The position numbers and the translations under genes were made by a program. From assembly GCF_001005085.2 (NCBI RefSeq), contig NZ_LBMU02000016.1, positions 124,001 through 188,000 on the forward strand: a stretch of 64,000 bases of DNA, in the 5' to 3' direction. Source of the DNA: Streptomyces humi. Its GTDB lineage: Bacteria > Actinomycetota > Actinomycetes > Streptomycetales > Streptomycetaceae. The first letter of the stretch is position 1, and each line of letters starts with the position of its first letter. The notes under the pieces are model-generated. The model made no database searches. It was not told where the DNA came from and saw only the letters and a program-made list of their open reading frames with translations. Below, in pieces: positions 10,545-18,922 of the stretch.

Positions 10545-13026
10545 TCCGCAGGAAGGTGACCGAGTTCGCCGGGAAGGTGTACGTGAACCGGTCGGCGACC
10601 CCCGTGAAGGTGGAGGTGACCGGGGCGACCGCGGTGGACGTCTCCGTGTTCACCGCGTCCGGCGCCGCGGCGAGCGTGGTCACCCGCGCCTTTCGCGACA
10701 CCTCGGCGTCACCGAGGTCGACGGCCGTGCGGGCTGCCGTGGACTGGGCGTTGACGACCTTGACGATCAGGTCGCCGGTTTTCCGGTCCTCGGTGACGAC
10801 CTGCCGGAAGGGCTCGGCCGGCTTGTCGTCCTTGAAGCTGCCCCACTCCTGGCCGTCGAGGTAGAGGGTGACCTGTCGGCCCCGCACCTTGATGTCGACG
10901 TCGTAGGTCCGGCCGGTCTCGACCGACCCGGCCTTGGCGACCAGCGTGGACTTGCCGCCGTCCACGGCCTGTTCGACGGCGGTCTGGGTGTTGTTCCAGC
11001 CGCCGATGTTCCACCAGTAGTAGTTCCCGGTGTCCTTGACGCCGAAGGCGACCAGGAAGCCCTCCTTGCCGGATTTCTTGGTGGCCTTCACGTGCAGGTC
11101 GTAGTCGTGCCAGCTCGGGTCGCCGGCCTGGACCATGGTGTTCTCGGCGGTGTCGGAGGTCTCGACGTACTGCCCGTCCTGGACCGCCCAGCTGCCGCCG
11201 CCGGTGTGCGTCCACTGTGCGGCGTCGCCGGAGAAGTCGTCGCTGAGCAGGGTAGCGCCGTCCGCGCCGGTCACCTTGACGTCGTCGTAGGCGGCGCTGG
11301 TGTTCCAGGTGGACAGGCCGACGGCGCCGGAGATCGGGGCGAGCAGTGACGGTGTGCCGGTCGCGGTGGAGGGCACCACCCGGTCGCCGACGTTGTTCAT
11401 GAAGAGCTTCTGGACCTCGTAGTTCGCCGAACCCCAGGAGGCGTGGTTGTTGAACCACACCATGTCCGGGCTCCACTGGACATAGTCCTCGTTGGCGAAC
11501 AGCGGGGCGTAGGAGGCGAGTGCGACGACGTCGGCGTTGCGTTCCAGGCCGGTCATGTAGGCGGCCTCGGCGAGGCCGTTCTTGAAGGCGTTGCCGCCGG
11601 AGGCGTACTCGCCGACGAAGACCTTGGGGCCGCTGCGGTCGTAGGAGTCGTAGCGGTCGTTGTTCTGTAGGAACCACTGCGGGCTGTTGTAGTAGTGCTC
11701 GTCGACCATGTCGACCTTGGCGTCCTTGTTGAGCTGCCAGGCCGTGTCGAAGGTCGTACCGGAGTCGTCGGGGCCGGAGTTGGAGATGACCCGCATGTAC
11801 GGGTACTTCGCCTGGACGGCCGACCGGAACTGCGTGAAGCGGGCGAAGAACTCGGTGGGCAGGTTCTCCTCGTTGCCGACCTCGATGTGGGTGAGGTGGA
11901 ACGGCTCGGGGTGGCCCATCCGGGCCCGCACGCCGCCCCACTTCGAGGTCGCCGGGCCGTTGGCGAACTCGATGAGGTCGAGGGTGTCCTGGATGTGCCG
12001 CTTCAGCAGCGCGTCGTCGTCCACCGCCTTGTTCTGGCCGCAGCCGGTGACCAGGGCCGGCACGACGGGCAGCGGCATGGCGCCGACGTCCTCGGCGAAA
12101 CGGAAGTACTCGTAGTAGCCGAGGCCGTAACTCTGGTTGTACCCCCAGAAGTTGGCGTTGGTGGCGCGGGTCTCGACCGGGCCGACGGTGTCCTTCCACT
12201 GGTACGACCGCTTGCGCTGGTAGCCGGAGGCCTCGCTGTAGTCCTCCATGGAGCCGGTGTTGACCAGGCAGCCGCCGGGGAAGCGGACGAAGCCGGGGTG
12301 CAGGGCGGCGATCTTCTCGGCGAGGTCCTTGCGCAGGCCGTTGGGCTCGTGCTTGTAGGTGTCGCGGGGGAAGAGCGAGACCATGTCGAGCGCGGCGGCG
12401 GCCGAACTGGCCACGGTGAGGCGGCCGGTGGAGCTGGTGCGGGTCGCGGTGAAGGCCGCCCGGTACCTGGCCCAGCCGTTCTTCCGCACGGCCACCCGGC
12501 GGGCGGTGGTGAGCGTGCCGCCGGCGTCCTGGAGGCTGACGGTCAGGGTGGTGCCGGCGTCGGCGCGGGCCCAGACGGAGAAGTCGTACTTCTTGCCGTC
12601 CTCGACGCGGATGCCGGTGTTGTAGCCGGAGTTGGTGACGGCGGAACCGGCGGCGAGGGCGAGGTAGTCGCGGTTGCGGTCGTTGAGGCGGCCGGCGTCG
12701 TTCACGACCTGGGCGGTGCCGGTGACCGTCCACGCGGTGAGCGGGGTGTACGACTTGTTGTCGTCGGTCGTGTACTCGAAGGACCGGTTCTGGACCAGTT
12801 CCGCGTACAGACCGCCGTCGGCGGCACGGTTGATGTCCTCGAAGAAGACGCCGTACATCGTCTTGTCGATCTCCGCGCCCCGGGCCGTGGGGTCGACGGT
12901 GATCGCGTAGTCGGTGGCGTCCTCGGCGTGGGCGGGGGCCGGGACGAGGCCGGCCGCGAGCAGGAAGGCGCTCGCCCCGAGGCTGTATCTCAGGCGGCGC
13001 GGCCGGGTGCGGCTGGTGCGTGACAT
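10531..13026 (-). CDS. Secreted GH51 alpha-L-arabinofuranosidase, multidomain
   Basis: 831 residues. A signal peptide (Arg-rich start, hydrophobic core ~15-30, cut after APAHA near 34) shows export. Residues ~40-75 begin the GH51 fold (YGVFFEDINRAADGG). A carbohydrate-binding-like beta domain is inserted at ~80-220. The catalytic barrel has the acid/base Glu386 in IEVGNEEN and nucleophile Glu473 in VFVGEYA. After the barrel comes another beta-sandwich resembling a LamG/DUF1080 domain (DDFSGDAAQW onward), then the GH51 C-terminal beta domain. It removes arabinose from plant polysaccharides outside the cell. The ATG at 13026 is chosen by the signal peptide and CGGAG 7 nt upstream. Confidence 0.93.
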   Translation of the reverse strand: MSRTSRTRPRRLRYSLGASAFLLAAGLVPAPAHAEDATDYAITVDPTARGAEIDKTMYGVFFEDINRAADGGLYAELVQNRSFEYTTDDNKSYTPLTAWTVTGTAQVVNDAGRLNDRNRDYLALAAGSAVTNSGYNTGIRVEDGKKYDFSVWARADAGTTLTVSLQDAGGTLTTARRVAVRKNGWARYRAAFTATRTSSTGRLTVASSAAAALDMVSLFPRDTYKHEPNGLRKDLAEKIAALHPGFVRFPGGCLVNTGSMEDYSEASGYQRKRSYQWKDTVGPVETRATNANFWGYNQSYGLGYYEYFRFAEDVGAMPLPVVPALVTGCGQNKAVDDDALLKRHIQDTLDLIEFANGPATSKWGGVRARMGHPEPFHLTHIEVGNEENLPTEFFARFTQFRSAVQAKYPYMRVISNSGPDDSGTTFDTAWQLNKDAKVDMVDEHYYNSPQWFLQNNDRYDSYDRSGPKVFVGEYASGGNAFKNGLAEAAYMTGLERNADVVALASYAPLFANEDYVQWSPDMVWFNNHASWGSANYEVQKLFMNNVGDRVVPSTATGTPSLLAPISGAVGLSTWNTSAAYDDVKVTGADGATLLSDDFSGDAAQWTHTGGGSWAVQDGQYVETSDTAENTMVQAGDPSWHDYDLHVKATKKSGKEGFLVAFGVKDTGNYYWWNIGGWNNTQTAVEQAVDGGKSTLVAKAGSVETGRTYDVDIKVRGRQVTLYLDGQEWGSFKDDKPAEPFRQVVTEDRKTGDLIVKVVNAQSTAARTAVDLGDAEVSRKARVTTLAAAPDAVNTETSTAVAPVTSTFTGVADRFTYTFPANSVTFLRIRQK

Positions 13027-13088
13027 AAGTACTCCGCGGCTCGTGAAGGAGTGAGGGAGTTGGAGGAGTTGGGGGAGTCGCTCATTCT

Positions 13089-13125
13089 CGTTCGAAATAT
13101 CGGACACTGGTCAGCACTTCGAACG
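13089..13125 (-). promoter_or_regulatory. Paired TTCGAA operator-like repeats upstream of the arabinofuranosidase
   Basis: CGTTCGAA (13089-13096) and TTCGAACG (13118-13125) are exact inverted copies with centres 29 bp apart, 63-100 bp upstream of the start codon. Each half is itself centred on TTCGAA. Paired palindromes here suit a sugar-responsive repressor (LacI, ROK or GntR type), but no regulator gene is adjacent. Confidence 0.45.
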
Positions 13126-13180
13126 GAAAGATAGGTACGGGGCATGAGCGCGTCAATGGGGCGGGCGTAGGGTCGGTGAG

Positions 13181-13633
13181 GTGAGGGACATGGACGGGTT
13201 CTGGCCGGTGCCGGACGCACTGGCCCATCTGGCCGGGCGGTGGCGGGTCGAGCGGACCGTGCGGGACCTGGCGGGCGGGGACACGGGGCGGTTCGAGGGG
13301 ACCACCGCGTTCCGGCCGCTGGACGGGGGCGGGCTGCTGCACGAGGAGTCGGGGACGTTCACCTGGCAGGGCGTGGCGCGGCCCGCCGAGCGGACACTGC
13401 GGTTCCTGCCGGGCGCGCGGCCGGGAACCGTGGACGTGCGGTTCGCCGACGGGCGGTTCTTCCACGACCTGGATCTGACGTCGGGGCGGTACGTCGCCGA
13501 CCATCCCTGCGCGGCGGACCTCTACCGGGGCGAGTTCACGGTCCGCGACGCCGACCGCTGGCGGACGGTGTGGCGGGTGGGCGGCCCGGCGAAGGACCTG
13601 GTCCTCACGACCGACTACACGCGCGAGGGCTGA
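13181..13633 (+). CDS. DUF6314-like conserved protein
   Basis: 150 residues, no signal peptide or membrane segment. It opens LAHLAGRWRVERTVRDLAGG and has many beta-strand-like stretches (FEGTTAFRPL, LLHEESGTFTW), the look of a small lipocalin-like barrel; I recall the family as DUF6314. The likely start is the GTG at 13181, since a -10-like TAGGGT lies seven bases upstream (leaderless); an ATG at 13190 is the alternative. Function unknown. Confidence 0.7.
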   Translation: MRDMDGFWPVPDALAHLAGRWRVERTVRDLAGGDTGRFEGTTAFRPLDGGGLLHEESGTFTWQGVARPAERTLRFLPGARPGTVDVRFADGRFFHDLDLTSGRYVADHPCAADLYRGEFTVRDADRWRTVWRVGGPAKDLVLTTDYTREG

Positions 13634-13697
13634 CCGTGACGGGCCCCGGGGGCGCCGGGACCGGCCGTCGTCGCGTCGATCCGGCCAGGGGGCGCGG

Positions 13698-14291
13698 TCA
13701 AGGGCGCGTGGACTGGGCCGGAACGGCGTCGAAGCGCAGGTTCCAGCGGCCCGCGAGGCCCGTGACCGTGGTCGTCGACAGCGGGCGCACGTCGATGTTC
13801 CAGTAGGTCGAGGGCGGCGCCTTGAGGGCGTAGACGACGGCGGCGCGGATCACCGAGGGCTCGGCGACGGCGACGATCCGGCCACCGTCACCGACCGGAC
13901 GGGTGTCCAGCCAGCCGCCGACCCGGGCGATGAACCCGAGCAGCGACTCGCCGCCGTGCGGGGTGGCGCGCGGGTCGGCGAGCCAGGCGTCCACCAGGTC
14001 CGGTTCCCGCGCCATCGCCTCGCCCAGGGTCAGCCCGCGCCAGCGGCCCATGTCGCAGTCGCGCAGGGCGAGCTGGACCAGCGGGGCGTAGCCCAGGCCC
14101 TCCCCGGTCGCCCGGCTGCGCGGGGTGGGCGAGCAGTAGCGCAGCTCGGCCGCCGCCAGCGGCAGCAGTTCGCCGATGACGCGCTGCACCTCCTGCCAGC
14201 CCGCCTGGTCCAGCGGGCGGTCGTCCTCGAAACGCTCGGCGAGCAGCGGTGAGCTGCGCGCGGCTGCGACGAACGTGACCCGAAGTGACAT
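13698..14291 (-). CDS. Degenerate histidine-phosphatase-fold protein
   Basis: 197 residues with the phosphoglycerate-mutase-like fold order: an N-terminal strand (LRVTFVAAARSS), a CSPTPRSRATGEGLG segment that keeps the second active-site arginine region, HGGES, and a late strand VAVAEPSVIRAAV. The RHG motif that should supply the phosphoacceptor histidine is replaced by AAARSS, and the second catalytic His (usually in SHG) is replaced by AEPS. It therefore probably lacks phosphatase activity and may bind rather than hydrolyse. In other streptomycetes I recall similar proteins near cobalt-transport genes, but none are here. Confidence 0.75.
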   Translation of the reverse strand: MSLRVTFVAAARSSPLLAERFEDDRPLDQAGWQEVQRVIGELLPLAAAELRYCSPTPRSRATGEGLGYAPLVQLALRDCDMGRWRGLTLGEAMAREPDLVDAWLADPRATPHGGESLLGFIARVGGWLDTRPVGDGGRIVAVAEPSVIRAAVVYALKAPPSTYWNIDVRPLSTTTVTGLAGRWNLRFDAVPAQSTRP

Positions 14292-14407
14292 GCGGCGATG
14301 GTGTGACGCCCATGTGCGCAGGTCAAGAGCGTTCGGGCTGCGACTTGGCGGAGGTGGAGGAAATGTTACTCAATGGTCCGGAGGTGTCCGACAAGTCGGC
14401 CTGAATG

Positions 14408-14854
14408 TCACTCCGGTGCGGGGTAGTAGAACGCCATCCACTGGTCCGGGTGTTCGAGCGGGGCGAATCCGAACTTCTCGTAGACGCCGTGCGCGTCGTG
14501 GGTGGCCAGCAGGACCCGCCGCACCCCGGACGGCCGCAGGTGCTCACGGATCGCCCCGACCATGGCGGTGCCCACACCCTTGCCGCGCGCCACCGGGTCG
14601 ACGTACACGTCGGCGAGCCAGGCGAACAGCGCGTGGTCGGTCACCACGCGCGCGTACGCCACCTGCTCCCCGGTGACGGTGTCGTACACCCCGAAGTTGA
14701 GGGAACCCGCCATCGCCCGCCGCTGCTGGTCCAGTGGACGGCCGGTCGCCCAGTAGGCGTCGGTGGACAGCCAGCGGTGGACGCGTTCGACGTCCACCCG
14801 GTCGGTGTCGGCGGAGAACTCGTAGCCCTCGGGGAGGCCGGGCGCATCGTTCAT
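14408..14854 (-). CDS. GNAT-family N-acetyltransferase
   Basis: 148 residues. Motif A of the acetyl-CoA-binding fold is clear: LADVYVDPVARGKGVGTAMV (the RGKGVG pyrophosphate loop), then VRRVLLATHDAHGVYEKFGF, which matches the motif-B helix before the last strand. N-terminal YEFSADTDRVDVERVHRWLS is typical of the small GNATs that read like 'acetyltransferase'. It stands alone between the phosphatase-like gene and a MocR gene. Substrate cannot be predicted. The 115 bp downstream (14292-14407) hold no gene. Confidence 0.88.
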   Translation of the reverse strand: MNDAPGLPEGYEFSADTDRVDVERVHRWLSTDAYWATGRPLDQQRRAMAGSLNFGVYDTVTGEQVAYARVVTDHALFAWLADVYVDPVARGKGVGTAMVGAIREHLRPSGVRRVLLATHDAHGVYEKFGFAPLEHPDQWMAFYYPAPE

Positions 14855-14905
14855 GCGGGGATCCTCGCCGGTCGCGCGCGCCGGTGTCGATCGGATTTCC
14901 GGGTC

Positions 14906-16351
14906 TCAGGTTCCGGGGCGCAGCACCTCGTCGCAGGCCGTGCGCAGTCGTCGTACGCCCTCGGTGAGCTCGCCCGCTCCGGCGACCGCCGCGAAGCTCA
15001 GCCGGACGTGGGCGGCCGGGGCCTCGGCGCTGAAGTAGGGGCGGCCGGGGGTGATGGCGACGCCCGCGCGGAGCGCCGCGCCGGTCAGGGCCGCGTCGTC
15101 GGTGCCGTCGGGCAGGCGCAGCCAGAGGTGGTAGCCCCCGGACGGGATGTACGGGAGGGCGAGTTCGGGGAGGTGCTGGGCGACGGCGCCGGTGAGCGTG
15201 TCCCGGCGGGTCTTCAGCTCGGCCGACAGACTGCGCAGGTGGCGGGGCCAGGCCGGGGAGCCGACGAGTTCGAGGGCGGCCTCCTGGAGCGGGCGCGGGA
15301 CGAAGAAGGTGTCGACGATCTGGATGGCGCGCAGCCGTTCCAGGACCGGGCCGCGGGCGGCCAGGGCGGCCACCCGGAAGCTGGGGGACGTCGCCTTGGT
15401 CAGCGAGCCCACGTAGACGACCACGCCGTCCGGGTCGTCGGCCACCAGCGGGCGGGGCAGCGGGCCCGCGTCCGTGTGCACCAGCCGTCGTACGAAGTCG
15501 TCCTCGACGACGAAGGCACCGGCCGCACGGGCGATGCGCAGCACCTCGGCGCGGCGGTCGGGGGCGAGCACGGCACCGGTCGGGTTCTGGAAGAGGGGCT
15601 GGCAGACGAAGACCCGGGCGCCGGTCGCGCGGAAGGCGTCGCTGAGCAGTTCCGGTTTCACGCCGTCGGGGTCGACGGGTACCGGGACCGGGCGCAGGCC
15701 GGCGGCGCGGGCGATGGCCAGCATGCCGGGGTAGGTGGGTGACTCGACGAGGACCGGGGCGCCGGGCGGGGCGAGCGCGCGCAGCGCGGTGGCCAGGGCG
15801 GACTGGCCGCCGGTCGCGATCAGCACCTCGGCGGCGGTGACGGCGCCACCGATGTCGCGGGCGAACCACTCACGCAGCTCCGGCAGTCCGTCGAGCGGCG
15901 GCCGTCCCCAGGCGCCGGGGCGCCGGCCGGCCCGCGCCAGCGCCGCCGCCATGGCGCGCTCCGGTTCCAGGGAGGCGTGCAGGTAGCCGCCGCTGAGTTC
16001 CAGGACGCCGGGCGGCGGGGCGGCCAGGCAGACCGTCACACCGGAGACGTCGACCGTGCGCGGGACCACGTCGAGGGCGCCCTCGGCGCTGAGCGCGACC
16101 TCCTGCCAGGAGGTGTCCCCGGCGGGCTCGGGCGTGGTGCGCGGCCTGGCCCGGAAGGCGCCGGCGCCGGGCCGGGTGACGACCAGGCCCTCCGCGACCA
16201 GCTGGGCCAGTGCCCGCGAGACGGTCACCGGGCTCACCCGGAACCGCTCCACGAGGGCCCGGCTGGACGGGAGCTTTCCACCAGGTGAGTAGCGGTCCAG
16301 ATCCTGTCGCAGCTGTTCCGCCAGTTCAGCCACGCTGCTACGCTCTTGCAT
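14906..16351 (-). CDS. MocR-type regulator (GntR winged helix + aminotransferase domain)
   Basis: 481 residues. The N-terminal GntR helix-turn-helix (GGKLPSSRALVERFRVSPVT, then SRALAQLVAEGLV) joins a class-I aminotransferase fold with VESPTYPGMLAIARAAG, QNPTGAVL and the PLP lysine in VGSLTKATSPSFRVA. MocR proteins sense amino-acid or vitamin-B6 compounds through this domain. The ATG at 16351 interlocks with the ATG of the divergent EamA gene in the four bases CATG. A -10-like TACTCT lies eight bases upstream. It probably controls the exporter beside it and itself. Confidence 0.9.
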   Translation of the reverse strand: MQERSSVAELAEQLRQDLDRYSPGGKLPSSRALVERFRVSPVTVSRALAQLVAEGLVVTRPGAGAFRARPRTTPEPAGDTSWQEVALSAEGALDVVPRTVDVSGVTVCLAAPPPGVLELSGGYLHASLEPERAMAAALARAGRRPGAWGRPPLDGLPELREWFARDIGGAVTAAEVLIATGGQSALATALRALAPPGAPVLVESPTYPGMLAIARAAGLRPVPVPVDPDGVKPELLSDAFRATGARVFVCQPLFQNPTGAVLAPDRRAEVLRIARAAGAFVVEDDFVRRLVHTDAGPLPRPLVADDPDGVVVYVGSLTKATSPSFRVAALAARGPVLERLRAIQIVDTFFVPRPLQEAALELVGSPAWPRHLRSLSAELKTRRDTLTGAVAQHLPELALPYIPSGGYHLWLRLPDGTDDAALTGAALRAGVAITPGRPYFSAEAPAAHVRLSFAAVAGAGELTEGVRRLRTACDEVLRPGT

Positions 16352-16365
16352 GAGAGCACAGAGTA
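16339..16365. promoter_or_regulatory. Back-to-back leaderless promoters of the MocR and EamA genes
   Basis: On the plus strand TACGCT (16339-16344) ends five bases before the EamA ATG; on the minus strand TACTCT (16365-16360) ends eight bases before the MocR ATG. The start codons share CATG at 16349-16352. GCTCT and AGAGC arms (16342-16346, 16353-16357) flank this centre, and GCTAC/GTAGC words lie further out, offering an operator that would cover both starts. Confidence 0.55.
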
Positions 16366-17291
16366 GCGCTACCGGCCCGAGTTCGATAGCGGTCAGCACC
16401 TCCCCGGTGACTCCCGGGGCTGCCGCTCCCTCCTCCCAGCGGCTGGGCACCGCGCAGGCGGCCCTCGGTGTCGTCACCTTCTCCCTCACCTTTCCGGCCA
16501 CCGCCTGGGGCCTGGAGGGCTTCGGCCCCTGGGCCCTGGTGGCGGTGCGCAGCGTGCTCGCGGCGGCCCTGGCGGGTACCTGTCTGCTGGTCCTGCGGGT
16601 ACGACTGCCCGAGCGCCGGCACTGGGCGGGGCTGGCCGTGGTCGCGCTCGGCGTCGTGCTGGGCTTCCCGATGCTGACCACGCTCGCCCTGGAGACCTCC
16701 ACGACCTCGCACGCGGCCGTGGTGGTGGGTCTGCTCCCGCTGACCACCGCCCTCTGCTCGGCCCTGCGCATGGGCGTCCGCCCGTCCCGCACCTTCTGGG
16801 CGGCGGCCCTGGCGGGTGCGGTGGCCGTGCTGGCGTTCACGGTCGCCCAGAGCGGCGGGGCACTCACGGCCGCCGACGGCTACCTGTTCGGCGCGCTGGT
16901 GGTGTGCGCGGCCGGTTACACCGAGGGCGGCCGGCTGGCCCGGGTCATGCCGGGGTGGCAGGTCATCGGCTGGGCGCTGGTGTGCTGTCTGCCGCTGACC
17001 GTGCCGGTCGCGGCGGTCGCGCTGGCGTACGAGCCGGTCGTGTGGAACGTGCACGGGGTGGCCGGTCTGCTGTGGGTTGCGGTCGGCTCGCAGTTCTTCG
17101 GTCTGGTGGTCTGGTACCGGGGCATGGCGGCCGTCGGCATCCCCAAGGCCAGCCAGTTGCAGTTGGCGCAGCCGCTGCTCACACTGGTGTGGTCGGTGCT
17201 GCTGCTGGGCGAGCACCTCACCGCGGCCGCTCCACTCACGGCCGCCGCCGTGCTCGTGTGCATCGCCGTCACCCAACGATCGCGATCGTGA
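16350..17291 (+). CDS. EamA/DMT-type transporter
   Basis: 313 residues with ten hydrophobic helices. The first repeat begins LGVVTFSLTFPATAWGLEGF (~38) and the second near GYLFGALVVCAAGYTEGG, with QLQLAQPLLTLVWSVLLLGE as the conserved late helix of the family. A 35-residue Ser/Pro-rich cytoplasmic leader precedes helix 1. The start is the ATG interlocked with the MocR gene; a later start is possible but the -10 box favours this one. Probably exports an amino acid or related compound sensed by the MocR protein. Confidence 0.87.
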   Translation: MRAQSSATGPSSIAVSTSPVTPGAAAPSSQRLGTAQAALGVVTFSLTFPATAWGLEGFGPWALVAVRSVLAAALAGTCLLVLRVRLPERRHWAGLAVVALGVVLGFPMLTTLALETSTTSHAAVVVGLLPLTTALCSALRMGVRPSRTFWAAALAGAVAVLAFTVAQSGGALTAADGYLFGALVVCAAGYTEGGRLARVMPGWQVIGWALVCCLPLTVPVAAVALAYEPVVWNVHGVAGLLWVAVGSQFFGLVVWYRGMAAVGIPKASQLQLAQPLLTLVWSVLLLGEHLTAAAPLTAAAVLVCIAVTQRSRS

Positions 17292-17304
17292 GGAGGCCCT
17301 GGAG

Positions 17305-17505
17305 ATGCGTGCATCCGAGGGCGACCAGCTTGTCCAGCACGGCAGGGTGGTCGGACAGCACGACCAGGTCTCGACCGTCGTCAAAGTACTGGGCCCCGAG
17401 GGCAACCCGCCCTACCGGGTCCGCTTCGAGGACGGCCACGAGGCCATCATGTCCCCCGGTCCCGACTGCCAGGTCAGGCACCAGGAGACCCACCAACAGT
17501 TCTGA
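17305..17505 (+). CDS. DUF1918 small protein
   Basis: 66 residues: MRASEGDQLVQHGRVVGQHD opening, then VVKVLGPEGNPPYRVRFEDG and HEAIMSPGPDC, the recognisable DUF1918 pattern. The fold is predicted as a small SH3-like barrel of four or five strands. AGGAGG at 17291-17296 and GGAG at 17301-17304 precede the ATG. It lies 13 bp behind the EamA gene and may be co-transcribed. Function unknown across the family. Confidence 0.85.
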   Translation: MRASEGDQLVQHGRVVGQHDQVSTVVKVLGPEGNPPYRVRFEDGHEAIMSPGPDCQVRHQETHQQF

Positions 17506-17526
17506 GATCCGAACGGGGCCCGCGGG

Positions 17527-18756
17527 TCAGTCCGGCGGGGTCGCCGACTGCTTGTAGTGGTCGGCGACCACCCGCGACAGGGCCCCGACGGGGTCGGCGG
17601 CCACCTCCTTGGCCGCGAAGTAGACGTGCCCGCCGACCTCCGCGTACCTGCCTGCGAGGGTGAGATGCCGGGACAGTTCGGCCGGGTCCTGCCAGGCCGC
17701 GGGCGCGCCGGCGGCGCCGGCCCGGTACAGGGCCTCGCCGATGTACAGCCGGGTGCCGGTCCCCTTGGCCACACCCGCCCACCAGTCGACGACCTTGGCG
17801 TAGTCGGCGGCGGAGTTGCCGATCTGCCAGTACACCTGCGGCACGACATAGTCGATCCAGTTCTTCAGGACCCACTTCCGGGTGTCCGCGTACAGGTCGT
17901 CGTACGTCTCGACGCCCGCCCTGGTGTCCGAACCGCGGGAGTCGGTGGCGGCGTTGCGCCACACCGCGAACGGGCTGATCCCGAACCGCGTGCCCGGGCG
18001 GAGCTTCCTGATCCCGGCGGCGGTCCCGGTCACCAGCTTGTCGATGTTGTCCCGCCGCCAGGCCGCCCGGGAGGAGAAGGCGGCGCCATGGGCGTCGTAG
18101 GCCTCGTCGTCGTCGAAGGTCTGGCCGGCCACCGGGTACGGGTAGAAGTAGTCGTCGAAGTGGACGGCGTCCACGGGATACCGGGCGACCGCGTCCAGGA
18201 TCGCCTGTTCCACGAAGGCGCGGACGGCCGGCAGGCCCGGGTTGTAGTAGAGCTTGCCGCCGTAGCGCACCACCCAGTCCGGGTGCTTGCGCGCCGGGTG
18301 CGAGGCGACCAGTCGGCCCGGGTCCGTGTGGTTGGCGATCCGGTACGGGTTGAACCAGGCATGCAGCCGCAGGCCCCGGGCGTGGGCCTCCTGGACGGCG
18401 ACACCCAGCGGGTCCCAGCCGGGGTTCCTGCCCTGGGTGCCGGTGAGGTACTGCGACCAGGGCTCGTACGGCGAGGGCCAGAGGGCGTCGGCGGTGGGCC
18501 GTACCTGGAGCATCACCGTGTTGAGGCGGAAGTGGACCGCCCGGTCGAGGAGGTCGGTCAGCTCCCTGCGCTGGTCCGCGGCGGTGAGGCCGGCCCGCGA
18601 GGGCCAGTCACGGTTGGAGACGGTCGCCAGCCACATGCCCCGCATCTCGGTGGCCGTCCGGTGCGGGCGTCGCGCGGCGGCCGCCGCGCCCGGGGCAGCC
18701 GACGTCAGCGTGGACAGCGCCGCCCACGCGAACGCCCTGCGGGACAACCGTGCCAT
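17527..18756 (-). CDS. Secreted GHL10 (DUF187) glycosyl-hydrolase-like protein
   Basis: 409 residues. The start MARLSRRAFAWAALSTLTSA looks like a Tat signal (SRRAF followed by a weak hydrophobic core). Mature protein opens EMRGMWLATVSNRDWPSR, the GHL10 signature, followed by barrel elements LNTVMLQVRPTADALWPS, LHAWFNPYRIAN, VDAVHFDDYFYPYP and WIDYVVPQVYWQIG. The acidic HFDDYFYP loop is the probable active site. Family members are thought to act on cell-wall glycans. It is divergent from the dehydrogenase gene at 18923. Confidence 0.87.
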   Translation of the reverse strand: MARLSRRAFAWAALSTLTSAAPGAAAAARRPHRTATEMRGMWLATVSNRDWPSRAGLTAADQRRELTDLLDRAVHFRLNTVMLQVRPTADALWPSPYEPWSQYLTGTQGRNPGWDPLGVAVQEAHARGLRLHAWFNPYRIANHTDPGRLVASHPARKHPDWVVRYGGKLYYNPGLPAVRAFVEQAILDAVARYPVDAVHFDDYFYPYPVAGQTFDDDEAYDAHGAAFSSRAAWRRDNIDKLVTGTAAGIRKLRPGTRFGISPFAVWRNAATDSRGSDTRAGVETYDDLYADTRKWVLKNWIDYVVPQVYWQIGNSAADYAKVVDWWAGVAKGTGTRLYIGEALYRAGAAGAPAAWQDPAELSRHLTLAGRYAEVGGHVYFAAKEVAADPVGALSRVVADHYKQSATPPD

Positions 18757-18922
18757 GTGAGCCCCTTTGACTCTGCGGATCCGCGCGGTCACGGATCGCC
18801 TCCGCGGCACAGGATGCCCCCACCCGCACGATCGATCATCGATACTTACGGGTAACGTGCACGAACGGAGCAGGCACCGGATCCGGAGGTCCTGCCGGCC
18901 GTGGATCAGCGAAAGGGACGAT

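Noticed and set aside
14292..14407. Cobalamin riboswitch upstream of the phosphatase-like gene
   Set aside because: No B12-box-like sequence or suitable length, and no cobalt genes nearby.
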